The position numbers were made by a program, and so were the translations under genes. This document shows positions 8,314 through 16,513 of a stretch of 64,000 bases of DNA, piece after piece. Under the pieces are notes generated by a model. The model had not been told where the DNA came from. It made no database searches and worked only from the letters and a program-made list of their open reading frames with translations. Each line of letters starts with the position of its first letter. Position 1 is the first letter of the stretch. This DNA comes from JARRNJ01 sp037385045 (lineage in GTDB: Bacteria > Pseudomonadota > Gammaproteobacteria > JASBUN01): contig JARRNJ010000005.1 of assembly GCA_037385045.1 (NCBI GenBank), forward strand, positions 96,927 through 160,926. Reading direction: 5' to 3'.

Positions 8314-9885
8314 CTAGGCTTCGTCGGCCGCTTCCTCGTCCTGCTCCTCGCCCGACGTCTGGCCGGTCAGGATGATGGCGTCACGTACCAACTGATGCAC
8401 ACTCACAATCATGTCCATCGACATCTTGTAGTAAGGCAGCACCTTGCTGAACTGGGTCTTGCAGATGGCGCAAATGGCGGCCATGTTGGTCACCCCGTGG
8501 CTCTCCACCACCTGGTTCAGGGCTTCCATGCGCGGTTGCGCGCCCTTCACACGTACCTCGATCAAATCGTCGGTGAGCAGTCCGCCACCGCCGCCGCAGC
8601 AGAATGTCGATTCCTTGATGGTGTCGGGCGCCATGTCCACATAGTTGTTGCACACCGCCTTGATGATATTGCGCGGTATGACGAATTGGCCGCCCGGTTC
8701 GTCGCCCATGCGCGAGGCGCGGGCGACGTTGCAGGAATCATGGAACGTCAGGACCTTGTCGTCGTTGGCGGACTTGTCGAGGTTCAACTTGTTCTTTTGG
8801 ATCAGGTCCCAGGTGAACTCGCAGATATGCTGCGGCACCGGGTAGTTCGGATCCAGCCGCTTTTGCAGCTCCTGGGCGTACGTGTCATTGGGATCGGCGC
8901 CGTGACCCACGCCGGCGAGGGTATTCCAGAAAGAATAGGCGACACGCCAGGCGTGGCCGCATTCGCCGTGCATGATACGCTTGACGCCGAGGTCGAGGGC
9001 GGCCTTGCGGATGCGCTCGGCCTGCTTCTTCATGTTCTCGTAGCTGCCGATGAACATGGAAAAGTTGGCCGCCTCCGAGGCGTAGGAACTCAGCGTCCAG
9101 CTGATTCCGGCTTCGTGGAATACCATGGCGTAGCCCATGAGCCCGTCGATGTGCGGTTCGGCGAAGAAATCCGCCGAAGGGGTGATCAGCAGAACGTCGG
9201 CGCCTTCCTCGTCGAGTGGGATGCGGACCTTGACGCCGCGCTCTTCGTAGATTTCCTCCTCGAGGTCCTCCAGTGTATCGCGCAGGGCCGGTTCGGGCAG
9301 GCCGAGGTTGTTGCCGATCTTGTAGACCTTGGCGATGATTTCGTTGCAGTACTTCTGGCCGATACCCACTTCATCGAGGATTTCCCGCGCCGCCATGGAG
9401 ATCTCGGCGGTATCGATGCCGTAGGGGCAGAATACCGAGCAGCGCCGGCACTGGGAGCATTGGTGGAAATAGCTGTACCACTCGTCGATGACGTCACGGG
9501 TGAGGTCGCGGGCCCCGACCAGCTTGGGAAAGTATTTACCGGCGAACGTGTAGTAGCGGCGGTAGACGCTGCGCAGGAGATCCTGCCGGCCCACCGGCAT
9601 GTTCTTCGGGTCCTGGGTGCCGAGGAAATAGTGACATTTGTCGGTACAGGCGCCGCACTTCACGCAGGCGTCAAGGTAGACCTGGAACGAACGGTACTTG
9701 CCCAGCAGGTCGCCCATCTTGGCGATGGCGCGATCGTGCCAGTCTTCCACCAGTTCGCCGGGAAACCCCAGATCGGTGTTATGGTCCGGTTTCGCGTAAT
9801 AGGGTTTGGTACCCTCCATCGATCCCTCGAGAATGTGGGGGATGATGGGGTATTCCCGCAGTTGTGGTACTTCGAAGTCGGCCAC
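8314..9885 (-). CDS. dsrK: DsrK, cytoplasmic HdrD-like iron-sulfur catalytic subunit
   Basis: 523 residues from the GTG at 9885, which has a GGAGGA site and removes the overlap with dsrM that the longer reading would cause. Two ferredoxin-type clusters (CVKCGACTDKCHY and CSQCRRCSVFCPYG) are followed by CCG domains (FHDSCNVAR and STFCCGGGGG) like those that hold the noncubane cluster of heterodisulfide reductase HdrD. DsrK is the subunit that reacts with the C-terminal cysteines of DsrC and hands electrons to the b-hemes of DsrM. The C-terminal tail is strongly acidic (SGEEQDEEAADEA). Confidence 0.95.
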   Translation of the reverse strand: MADFEVPQLREYPIIPHILEGSMEGTKPYYAKPDHNTDLGFPGELVEDWHDRAIAKMGDLLGKYRSFQVYLDACVKCGACTDKCHYFLGTQDPKNMPVGRQDLLRSVYRRYYTFAGKYFPKLVGARDLTRDVIDEWYSYFHQCSQCRRCSVFCPYGIDTAEISMAAREILDEVGIGQKYCNEIIAKVYKIGNNLGLPEPALRDTLEDLEEEIYEERGVKVRIPLDEEGADVLLITPSADFFAEPHIDGLMGYAMVFHEAGISWTLSSYASEAANFSMFIGSYENMKKQAERIRKAALDLGVKRIMHGECGHAWRVAYSFWNTLAGVGHGADPNDTYAQELQKRLDPNYPVPQHICEFTWDLIQKNKLNLDKSANDDKVLTFHDSCNVARASRMGDEPGGQFVIPRNIIKAVCNNYVDMAPDTIKESTFCCGGGGGLLTDDLIEVRVKGAQPRMEALNQVVESHGVTNMAAICAICKTQFSKVLPYYKMSMDMIVSVHQLVRDAIILTGQTSGEEQDEEAADEA

Positions 9886-9910
9886 GCGATCCTCCGGTTC
9901 TGTGCTGCAG

Positions 9911-10669
9911 TTATTGATTGCCGCCGGTGGTGTCCAGCTGCGCAGCCCAAGGGGCCAGGTGCCGTTTGTCACGCGCGTTGTCGACCTGGTTGCGCGTCGG
10001 GCTGAAGAACAACCCGGGGGCGTGGAGCAGTTTGCTGATCGGGAAAATGATCAGCAGTACGGCGACCAGCGTCAGGTGCGTGATCAGGAACGGATTGGTC
10101 GGCAGCGGCTGGGGGTCGAAATAGAACAGGCCCAACACAAACGCCTTGAGCGACACGATATCCGTGTGCGACACGAACGTCATGGTCAGCCCGGTGCCGG
10201 CGATCGCCAGCAGCAAAATCAGATGCAGGTAGTCGGACGGGCTGGAAATATAGCGGACCCGGTCGACGAAGATTCGGCGGCCCAACAGGCCGAAGAGACC
10301 GATCAGCATGCCGTAGCCGGCGTACTTGCCGAAGCTCTGGACGACTTCCAGGCTCACCAGCGGCCAGAGAAAAGAGCCCGGGGTGAGGGCGTAGCGCAGG
10401 TGCCGGAAAAACTCCAGCAGCAGCGAGAAGTGAAACAGCCAGCCAAACAGCCACGTCCACTTCGTCGCTTTGAAAAGGCTTTCAAAAAACACCACCTCGC
10501 GGCCAATGCGCAGGGCAACGCCCGTACGGGTGGTGGGGGCGGGCATGGTGGGTATCTTCAGCGGTGCTGGTGTGCGCGCGTATTTGGCAATGCGATAAAG
10601 CAGCCCGACGATGAATATCGCCGCCGCGAAATAAAACAGGACTACATACGCGACCGACAGAAACGACAT
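9911..10669 (-). CDS. dsrM: DsrM, membrane cytochrome b subunit (NarI-like)
   Basis: 252 residues with about five transmembrane helices and histidines suited to b-heme ligation (WLFHFSLLLEFFRHLRYAL and PFLITHLTLVAVLLIIFPISKLLHAP), resembling NarI and HdrE. It should accept electrons from DsrK and pass them to quinone. Its stop lies about 25 nt before the dsrK GTG, a tight pairing normal for this complex. The start is MSFLSVAYVVLFY at 10669. Confidence 0.93.
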   Translation of the reverse strand: MSFLSVAYVVLFYFAAAIFIVGLLYRIAKYARTPAPLKIPTMPAPTTRTGVALRIGREVVFFESLFKATKWTWLFGWLFHFSLLLEFFRHLRYALTPGSFLWPLVSLEVVQSFGKYAGYGMLIGLFGLLGRRIFVDRVRYISSPSDYLHLILLLAIAGTGLTMTFVSHTDIVSLKAFVLGLFYFDPQPLPTNPFLITHLTLVAVLLIIFPISKLLHAPGLFFSPTRNQVDNARDKRHLAPWAAQLDTTGGNQ

Positions 10670-10760
10670 GCGCTTCCAACCTCCATACTGGGAACAATCT
10701 CAGAGCAAGAGGGCATGCCGGCGCCGGTTGGAACCGGCGCCGGGCACGCGCTCCGGCGCA

Positions 10761-11093
10761 TCAAACGCAGCCGGTAGGCTTGGGCAGGCCGGCAATCTTA
10801 CACGCCTGCTTGGCCGGTCCGTAGGGGAACAGCTCGTACAGGTACTTACTGGTGCCCTTGTCCTTGCCCAGCTTCTTGCCGACGGCCTTGGTCAGAACGC
10901 GCACGGCCGGTGCAATCTGGTATTCCTGGTAGTACTCGCGCAGGAAGTTCACGATCTCCCAGCGATCGTCGGTCATTTCAAGGTTCTCGGCGTCGGCCAG
11001 TTTCTGGGCGACTTCTTCGGTCCAATCGCTCAGGTTGACGAGGTAGCCTTCCTCGTCGGTTTCAATGCTCTTGCCGCCAACTTCAAGTGCCAT
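10761..11093 (-). CDS. dsrC: DsrC, sulfur-carrier protein with both redox cysteines
   Basis: A 110-residue protein with the complete C-terminal arm of true DsrC: CysB at residue 98 (QACKIAGLP) and the penultimate CysA at residue 109 (PTGCV). It carries sulfane sulfur to DsrAB, and the trisulfide or disulfide forms are processed by DsrMKJOP. It sits between dsrH and dsrM, as in Allochromatium vinosum. Compare the second family member at 18005-18343, which lacks both cysteines. Confidence 0.97.
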   Translation of the reverse strand: MALEVGGKSIETDEEGYLVNLSDWTEEVAQKLADAENLEMTDDRWEIVNFLREYYQEYQIAPAVRVLTKAVGKKLGKDKGTSKYLYELFPYGPAKQACKIAGLPKPTGCV

Positions 11094-11133
11094 TTTCGAA
11101 TCTCCTCATACAATTAATGTTGACAGGTGGGTC

Positions 11134-11439
11134 TCACAGCCAGGACTCGACCCTGTCGTTTTGCTCCACCAGATCCACGAAGCCCGCATAGTCGACCAGC
11201 GTTACGCCGTCGATGACTTTGTTTGCCACGCCACGGGCCTCTAGGTCAGGCTGCAGGGCGTATACCGCCTTGGTTTCCATCGCCTTCTTGACAGCCTCGG
11301 TGAACTTCGTGCCGCTGAGGGCGGCGTAAACGCCATCCTCGATCAGCAGAATCGCAGCGCCTTCGTTCGTAAACCTGAGACAGCTCTCCAGCGAGTTGTT
11401 TTCGAACGGCGACTTGTTAACGGTGTGTAACGTCGGCAT
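11134..11439 (-). CDS. dsrH: DsrH, sulfur-relay subunit (TusB-like)
   Basis: 101 residues, start MPTLHTVNKSPF, homologous to TusB. A conserved cysteine lies at residue 20 (NNSLESCLRF). With DsrE and DsrF it forms the hexameric DsrE2F2H2 complex that passes sulfur to DsrC. The gene follows dsrF by about 15 nt. Confidence 0.95.
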   Translation of the reverse strand: MPTLHTVNKSPFENNSLESCLRFTNEGAAILLIEDGVYAALSGTKFTEAVKKAMETKAVYALQPDLEARGVANKVIDGVTLVDYAGFVDLVEQNDRVESWL

Positions 11440-11454
11440 CTCGTACTACCTCGC

Positions 11455-11850
11455 TCAGAAACTCAGGATCACTTCGTGATCGTCCATCAGATCGGCCATC
11501 TGCTTGTCGTCGAGGACTTCCACGTCCACGAGCAGATCATCCGTGGTCAGGCCGCGCTCATCCATCGCCGTCTTGGAAACGAACAACTTCTCGACGTCAT
11601 ACATTTCCAATGCGCGGTAGGTGGGGGAGAAGTTCTTCATCTCCACACCCTTGGTGTCCTGACCCTTGGTCAGCTGGTAGACGCCATCGTCGATGAAAGC
11701 CATGCTGACGTCCTGCTCAAAAGCAGCGCCGATCAGAACTACTTCCAGCGATTCAAGGGCGTAGATGGTACCATACGGGGCCTTGCGGTTCAGATAGAGG
11801 AATTTCTTGATCGTCCCCTCGCCGCCTTCCATCATTTCTTCTTCGCTCAT
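11455..11850 (-). CDS. dsrF: DsrF, sulfur-relay subunit (TusC-like)
   Basis: 131 residues, TusC-like, with a core resembling YLNRKAPYGTIYALESLEVVLIG and later MAFIDDGVYQLTKGQ. It contains no cysteine, in keeping with DsrF having a structural role in the DsrEFH hexamer. The N-terminal segment MSEEEMMEGGEGTIKK is acidic; the start at 11850 is about 24 nt from the dsrE stop, and a methionine at residue 6 is an alternative start. Confidence 0.94.
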   Translation of the reverse strand: MSEEEMMEGGEGTIKKFLYLNRKAPYGTIYALESLEVVLIGAAFEQDVSMAFIDDGVYQLTKGQDTKGVEMKNFSPTYRALEMYDVEKLFVSKTAMDERGLTTDDLLVDVEVLDDKQMADLMDDHEVILSF

Positions 11851-11874
11851 CTTGCTACCTTCCGCTTCTCTTGA

Positions 11875-12267
11875 TCAGTCGCCGAATACAACCAGGCGCT
11901 CGCACTGAATGCCGGCTTCAATGAGCTGCCCGAGGCCGGAAATACGGAAGCCCGGGGCAAGGTTGTCGGCATCTTTGCCGTTGCGCTTCGCCTCGTCGGC
12001 ATCGGCGATGCCGCGGCGTTGAGCCGCGGCAACGCAGACCACCAGATCAAGGTTGTGCTTTTCCGCCAGTTCCGACCAGCGGTTGACAATGTGCCGATCA
12101 TCCTGCGGGGGCGTGGTCAGCCGCGTGGCGTTGTTGACGCCGTCGTGGTAGAAGAAGACACGGTAGATTTCGTGCCCTTTCTCCAACGCGGCCTTCACGA
12201 ACTGATAGGCCGTGTCAGCAGCCTGGTGCTGATAGGGCCCCTCGTTGATCTGAACTCCCAGTTTCAT
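11875..12267 (-). CDS. dsrE: DsrE, sulfurtransferase subunit (TusD-like)
   Basis: 130 residues, start MKLGVQINEGPYQHQ. The active cysteine is at residue 78 (DLVVCVAAAQRRG), the same number as in characterised DsrE, which accepts sulfur from the TusA/rhodanese relay and gives it to DsrC. The gene lies 32 nt after dsrB and opens the dsrEFH block. In organisms of this type, dsrEFH marks the oxidative direction of the pathway. Confidence 0.96.
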   Translation of the reverse strand: MKLGVQINEGPYQHQAADTAYQFVKAALEKGHEIYRVFFYHDGVNNATRLTTPPQDDRHIVNRWSELAEKHNLDLVVCVAAAQRRGIADADEAKRNGKDADNLAPGFRISGLGQLIEAGIQCERLVVFGD

Positions 12268-12299
12268 TACTGCTACCTCGTGCCGGTTCCGCGTTCGGC

Positions 12300-13382
12300 T
12301 CAGAAGCGGATGTGCGTGGAAGAGTTGAGGCTCTTACGCGAACCGCGCCAGTTGTCGATGTGGTACTTGGTGAACGGCAGCCCGGTGAGTTCGAAGAAAC
12401 GGGGCCAGCCGATACGCTCGACCCAGTCGCTGATGCGCTCCCAATCCTTCGCGTCTTCCTTGTAGACCTTGAGGATCTTCTTGACCACGGCGGTCGCTTC
12501 CGGCCAACGCGGCGGATTGTTGGGGATACCGGCGGCGACCAGCTTCTGGAAGGTCGGCTTGCCGCGCGCGTTGGAGTGGTTGCCGCCGACCCAGATGGCG
12601 AGCTTGGAATGCTCGGGGTCGTTGATTTGCATCGGCGGGCAGGGCGGGAAGCAGGCGCCGCAGCAGATGCACTTCTTCTCGTCCACTTCCAGGGACGGCT
12701 TGCCGTTGACCAGCGCCGGGCGAATGGCGGCAACCGGGCAGCGGGCAACGACCGAAGGCCGCTCGCAAACGTTGGCCACCAGGTCGTGATTGATCTTCGG
12801 CGGCTTGGTGTGCTGGATGTTGATGGCGATGTCGCCCTGGCCGCCGCAGTTGATCTGGCAGCAGGAGGTGGTGATGTGCACGCGGTTCGGCATGTTCCAG
12901 CTGGTGAACTCGTCGTGCAGCTCGTCCATCATGGATTTCACCACGCCGGAGGCGTCGGTGCCGGGAATATCACAGTGCAACCAGCCCTGCGTGTGTGAGA
13001 TCATGGTGACGGAATTTTTGGTGCCGCCCACCACAAAGCCTTCCTTGCGCAGTTCGTCGACCAGCGGCTGGACCTTGGCTTCGTCGGCAACCATGAACTC
13101 GATGTTGCTGCGAATGGTGAAACGCACGTGGCCGTCGGCGTACTTGTCGCCGATGTCGCACAGGGTGCGCAGAGTAAAGACGTCAAGGATGCGTTGGGTG
13201 CCAGCGCGGACGGTCCAGATCTTGTCGCCCGATTTGGCTACGTGCAGCAGCACGCCCGGCTGCGGATCCTCGTGATAAGCCCAGTTGCCGTAATTCTTGA
13301 GCATCACCGGGTGCATGTATTGGAAGCCGTCCGGGCAGCCCGTCTCTATGGGCGGACGCGGAGTCGCTTTTGCTTCGGCCAT
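12300..13382 (-). CDS. dsrB: DsrB, beta subunit of (reverse) dissimilatory sulfite reductase
   Basis: 360 residues with sulfite-reductase repeat domains, the cysteine-rich stretch TSCCQINCGGQGDI near the siroheme site, a ferredoxin insert (CICCGACFPPCPPMQI) and a typical C-terminus. Together with DsrA it forms the alpha2-beta2 enzyme that, in sulfur oxidisers, oxidises DsrC-bound sulfur to sulfite. ATG at 13382 has a GGAGGT ribosome site. A gap of about 100 nt from dsrA holds a strong hairpin and a short repeated motif, listed separately. Confidence 0.97.
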   Translation of the reverse strand: MAEAKATPRPPIETGCPDGFQYMHPVMLKNYGNWAYHEDPQPGVLLHVAKSGDKIWTVRAGTQRILDVFTLRTLCDIGDKYADGHVRFTIRSNIEFMVADEAKVQPLVDELRKEGFVVGGTKNSVTMISHTQGWLHCDIPGTDASGVVKSMMDELHDEFTSWNMPNRVHITTSCCQINCGGQGDIAINIQHTKPPKINHDLVANVCERPSVVARCPVAAIRPALVNGKPSLEVDEKKCICCGACFPPCPPMQINDPEHSKLAIWVGGNHSNARGKPTFQKLVAAGIPNNPPRWPEATAVVKKILKVYKEDAKDWERISDWVERIGWPRFFELTGLPFTKYHIDNWRGSRKSLNSSTHIRF

Positions 13383-13395
13383 CTCTTACCTCCAA

Positions 13396-13412
13396 CAAAA
13401 TACTCAGGTATT
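13396..13412. promoter_or_regulatory. Candidate operator, copy 1 of the CAAAATAYTCAGGTATT motif
   Basis: A 17-base element with AATAC / GTATT arms around a four-base centre, between dsrA and dsrB just upstream of the dsrB ribosome site. It matches 16 of 17 positions with the element at 15226-15242 and 14 of 17 with the one at 23963-23979. The regulator is unknown. Confidence 0.4.
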
Positions 13413-13429
13413 CAATCGTTCATCGAATT

Positions 13430-13458
13430 ACGGGGCGTGACCACCGGCCACGCCCCGT
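13430..13458 (-). promoter_or_regulatory. Strong intercistronic hairpin between dsrA and dsrB
   Basis: ACGGGGCGTG at 13430-13439 pairs perfectly with CACGCCCCGT at 13449-13458 around a nine-base loop. In the dsrA-dsrB message it lies about 30 nt after the dsrA stop. No U-tract follows on the transcribed strand, so it is more likely an mRNA-stability or processing element, or a partial attenuator, than a full terminator. Confidence 0.6.
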
Positions 13459-13485
13459 CGTCCTGCGTCGATCTGCCGCGCCGGC

Positions 13486-14739
13486 TCAGCTCGCAGCCTT
13501 TTCGGACTGGCGGTTGAACCACTTCTCGGCTTCCTCGTCCCACATGTCGACGCGGACGTAGGAGCTTTCGCGCGGATGGTTGACCATGTTCGGATCGACG
13601 TCGATGCCAATGCCTTCGAGATAGTTGACCAAGCCGATACGCTCGATCATCTCGCCGGTGCGCTCGTGCTCCAGGGCGTTTTCGGCGAAGAAGTCGATGG
13701 CCTCCTCGGCGATTTCAACCAGGCGCTCGTAATCCTCTTCAGTATCGAGCTTCATGAACGGCACGATTACCGTGCCCATCAGGTCGCCGATCTTGAGCGT
13801 ACGCTTGCCGCCGATCAGCAGGGAAATGCCCTTGTCATCGCCGGGGGACAGGGCCTTCGGCATGACGTTGAGGCAGTGCATGCAACGCACGCAGTTGCGA
13901 TTATCAACCTGCAGCTGGTCGTCATCGGTCAGCGACAGGGACTGGGTCGGGCAACGGTTGATGACGTTGTCGATGATGTACTGGCGGCCTTTCTTGGCGA
14001 CGTAGTTCTTGATCTCGGCCTGGTCGACCTTCATGTCGTCACGCCAGGTGCCGATCACCGCGAAGTCGGCACGCTCGATGGAGTTCATACAGTCGTTGGG
14101 GCAGCCCGAAACCTTGAATTTGAACTTGTAGGGCAGTGCCGGACGGTGCATGTCGTCCATGAAGTTGTTGACCAGCAGGCGATGGATCTTGTGCTCGTTG
14201 GCGCAGGACTGTTCGCAGCGCGCCGCGCCGACGCAGGACATGGCGGTGCGCACGCAGGGGCCGGCGCCGCCGAGGTCGAAGCCGTAATCGTTGATTTCGT
14301 CGAAGAAATGCTGGGTGTTCTCGGTCGTCGTGCCGATGAACATGATGTTGCCGGTTTGCCCGTGGAACGTCACCAGCCCGGAGCCGTACTTCTCCCAGCT
14401 GTCAGCCAGCTGGCGGAGGATATCGGTGGTGTAATAGTTGCCGGCCGGAGGCTGGACACGGAGGGTATGAAACTCGCGCGAAGCGGGGAAGGCGTCGCCG
14501 ACTTCGGAGAAACGGGGAATAATGCCGCCGCCGTAACCGAACACTGAGACCGTCCCGCCTTTCCAGTAACCCTTGCGAGTCTCGTAGGAGTGCTCCAGCT
14601 GACCCAGCAGGGAGTGGTTCATCGCACGGATGCGTTCGTCCGGATGCTCTTCGGCGAGGCGGGTGATTCCGTCGATGAAACTGGGCCACTTGCCGCCTTT
14701 GAGCTGGTCCAGCATGGGAGTTTCATACTTTTTGACCAT
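13486..14739 (-). CDS. dsrA: DsrA, alpha subunit of (reverse) dissimilatory sulfite reductase
   Basis: 417 residues. The siroheme-[4Fe-4S] motif is complete: C169-X5-C175 (CVGAARC) and C213-X3-C217 (GCPNDC). A ferredoxin insert follows with C263, C283, C286 and C289 (NCVRCMHCL). It is the first gene of the dsr operon, with GAAGGAG eight bases before the ATG at 14739. Operon content (dsrEFH, dsrL, dsrN, dsrR) shows the oxidative enzyme type, so in the cell it should produce sulfite from stored or incoming sulfane sulfur. Confidence 0.97.
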   Translation of the reverse strand: MVKKYETPMLDQLKGGKWPSFIDGITRLAEEHPDERIRAMNHSLLGQLEHSYETRKGYWKGGTVSVFGYGGGIIPRFSEVGDAFPASREFHTLRVQPPAGNYYTTDILRQLADSWEKYGSGLVTFHGQTGNIMFIGTTTENTQHFFDEINDYGFDLGGAGPCVRTAMSCVGAARCEQSCANEHKIHRLLVNNFMDDMHRPALPYKFKFKVSGCPNDCMNSIERADFAVIGTWRDDMKVDQAEIKNYVAKKGRQYIIDNVINRCPTQSLSLTDDDQLQVDNRNCVRCMHCLNVMPKALSPGDDKGISLLIGGKRTLKIGDLMGTVIVPFMKLDTEEDYERLVEIAEEAIDFFAENALEHERTGEMIERIGLVNYLEGIGIDVDPNMVNHPRESSYVRVDMWDEEAEKWFNRQSEKAAS

Positions 14740-15351
14740 CTGTATGCTCCTTCGGTTTAAGTCTGTCTGTGATCACATAAGACCGAACTGAAAAGCCCAC
14801 CACGGCCACCGTCCGGGCCGTGCGGGCCGAAATCCTGAGTAATGCCTTTCGTTGCCACCACCAACGGGGGGCGAGATTCGGTGCGGGGGAAAGCGCTTGA
14901 TCCGCTTCCGGAAACGCCCCTTTTCAGCGCTTCCCGAATTCTAGGGGTACGGGAATCGGCGAGCATACCCTGCTGATGGGGTGTTTTAGGAAATGCTTAT
15001 ATCCCAAACGGGATATTTCCCTGGCGGCCGTATATCTGGTTTCCATAACGGCCCGCAGCGTAATCGAATAAAGATAGCACAGACATGGCCCGGTGGACGC
15101 CAGGGCGCTTGTGTCGCGGGCGCCGGACCCCCATGTGGGAACCCTGCGCACCGGAGTCCGCGTGCCAGGCCGGCGGCGCCGGTGGGCGCGGATGACAGGG
15201 CCGGCCGGATCACGTAATATATGAGCAAAATATTCAGGTATTGGTCGGCAGGAAATACGGTTTGGTGGCCGGGTATTGCCGGTGCGCGCCGCCATTCCCG
15301 GCGCCGAGACGTGTGCGGTTGCAGGGGGCGTTGCCGCCGGAGGGTGGTTTA
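14740..15351. promoter_or_regulatory. Divergent intergenic control region between dsrA and the Cas6-like operon
   Basis: About 610 bases without a gene. It holds three structures besides the motif at 15226: a perfect ten-base palindrome TGTGATCACA (14768-14777) about 30 bases upstream of the dsrA start; a hairpin CACGGCC / GGCCGTG (14801-14807 and 14816-14822); and an inverted repeat ATATCCC-AAAC-GGGATAT (14999-15016). All could act in dsrA control. No clear sigma-70 promoter stood out. Confidence 0.55.
15226..15242. promoter_or_regulatory. Candidate operator, copy 2 of the CAAAATAYTCAGGTATT motif
   Basis: Differs from the dsrA-dsrB copy at one base (T for C). It sits 110 bases upstream of the dioxygenase start, at the head of the Cas6-like operon, so the same unknown regulator could act on both clusters. 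Confidence 0.4.
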
Positions 15352-16290
15352 ATGGCAGTTTCCAGCGCATCAGCCAGGGGCAAGGGCGGCGACTCGCCGT
15401 TCCTGCTGGCCAACGAGGACGCGTACCGCCGCTGGCGCGACGCCAAGCTGGCCGACTATCCGCATACGGTCGACCGGCTGCTGGTGGAGGTCGCTGATCC
15501 GCTGGCCCTCACGGCTTCCGAGCGCGACGAGCTGGTGCGCCGGGCCCGCAAGGCCAACACCGTGTTGTATCAGACCTCCGCACGGAGCGGGACGGCGGAC
15601 AAGGTGCTGGCGCGCCGACTGGGCGAGCAGCTGGGATTGGTGCGCATGGACGACAATCTGTGCGCCGACGACGACAGTGTCAGCGCGCTGCGGGCGATGC
15701 CCAGCGGCAGCCGCCACGAAGGGTATATCCCTTACACGGACCGTCCCCTCAGCTGGCACACCGACGGCTATTACAATGCGCCCCCGCAGCGCATTCGGGC
15801 GATGCTGCTGCATTGTGTCGCCGACGCCGCCGAGGGCGGCGAAAATGCGCTGCTGGACCACGAAATCGCCTATTTGCGCCTGCGCGACGCGGAACCGGGT
15901 TACGTGCGGGCGCTGATGCAGCCCGATGCCATGACCATTCCGGCCAACGTGGAAGGCGACGTGGAGATCCGCCCGGCCCGGACCGGCCCCGTGTTTGCGG
16001 TGGATCCGCTCAGCGGCTGCCTGCATATGCGCTATACCGCGCGCAAGCGCAATATACTATGGAAACGGGATGCGCCGACCTTGGCCGCGGTGGCATTCCT
16101 GGAACGGCTGCTGGCCGAAGAGTCCGAGTACACGCTGCGTTGCCGGCTGCGGCCGGGCCAGGGCATCATCAGCAACAACGCCCTGCACAAGCGCAGCGGC
16201 TTTCGCGACGACCCGCAGGCGGGACGCAGCCGCCTGATCCTGCGGGCGCGCTATTACGATCGAATCCGCGGCACCGCGTGTGCCCCTTGA
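15352..16290 (+). CDS. TauD/TfdA-family Fe(II)/2-oxoglutarate-dependent dioxygenase
   Basis: 312 residues from ATG 15352, which has GGAGGG nine bases upstream; an upstream in-frame extension to 15241 lacks such a site. The iron ligands are visible as H136-X-D138 (LSWHTDGYY) and the distal H279 (NNALHKRSGF), with a following arginine-rich segment (GRSRLILRARYY) supplying the 2-oxoglutarate arginine. Residues such as GGENALLDHEIAYLRLRD are typical of the family. The substrate cannot be read from sequence; taurine is only one of many. It is the first gene of a five-gene operon with a Cas6-like and a DsrC-like protein, so it may act on a protein, RNA or sulfur compound connected to that system. 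Confidence 0.85.
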   Translation: MAVSSASARGKGGDSPFLLANEDAYRRWRDAKLADYPHTVDRLLVEVADPLALTASERDELVRRARKANTVLYQTSARSGTADKVLARRLGEQLGLVRMDDNLCADDDSVSALRAMPSGSRHEGYIPYTDRPLSWHTDGYYNAPPQRIRAMLLHCVADAAEGGENALLDHEIAYLRLRDAEPGYVRALMQPDAMTIPANVEGDVEIRPARTGPVFAVDPLSGCLHMRYTARKRNILWKRDAPTLAAVAFLERLLAEESEYTLRCRLRPGQGIISNNALHKRSGFRDDPQAGRSRLILRARYYDRIRGTACAP

Positions 16291-16308
16291 TTGTTTGCGG
16301 AGTATCGC

Positions 16309-16500
16309 ATGCTGTGGCTGAGTGAGTTGTTGCTCAAGAATCACGACCTCACGTCGTTCGACCAGTTGCCGCCGTTGGTGCAGGAAGAGGCGCGCAAGGG
16401 CGAGATGTTTTTCCGCATGGACGTCAAGCCGCCGTTCGGCGATACGCCCGACGATTGGGAGGATCGCCTGGAATCGGCATTCAACGGCACGCTGAGGTAG
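16309..16500 (+). CDS. Small conserved-looking protein of the Cas6-like operon
   Basis: A 63-residue protein, start MLWLSELLLKNHDLTSFD at ATG 16309 with GCGGAG six bases before it; a TTG at 16291 gives a six-residue extension and seems less likely. It has an amphipathic N-terminus and an acidic C-terminal part (DVKPPFGDTPDDWEDRLESA). There are no cysteines, no signal peptide and no membrane helix. I do not recognise a domain. It is 18 nt from the dioxygenase stop and 13 nt from the next gene, so it belongs to the same transcript. It could be a small subunit or adaptor. Confidence 0.7.
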   Translation: MLWLSELLLKNHDLTSFDQLPPLVQEEARKGEMFFRMDVKPPFGDTPDDWEDRLESAFNGTLR

Positions 16501-16513
16501 GAGATACGACTTG

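Noticed and set aside
9886..9972. Longer DsrK starting at 9972
   Set aside because: It would overlap dsrM by about 60 bases with non-family residues; GTG 9885 has a GGAGGA site.
8395..10005. 536-codon plus-strand open reading
   Set aside because: Antisense to dsrK and dsrM in GC-rich DNA; low-complexity composition and no family character.
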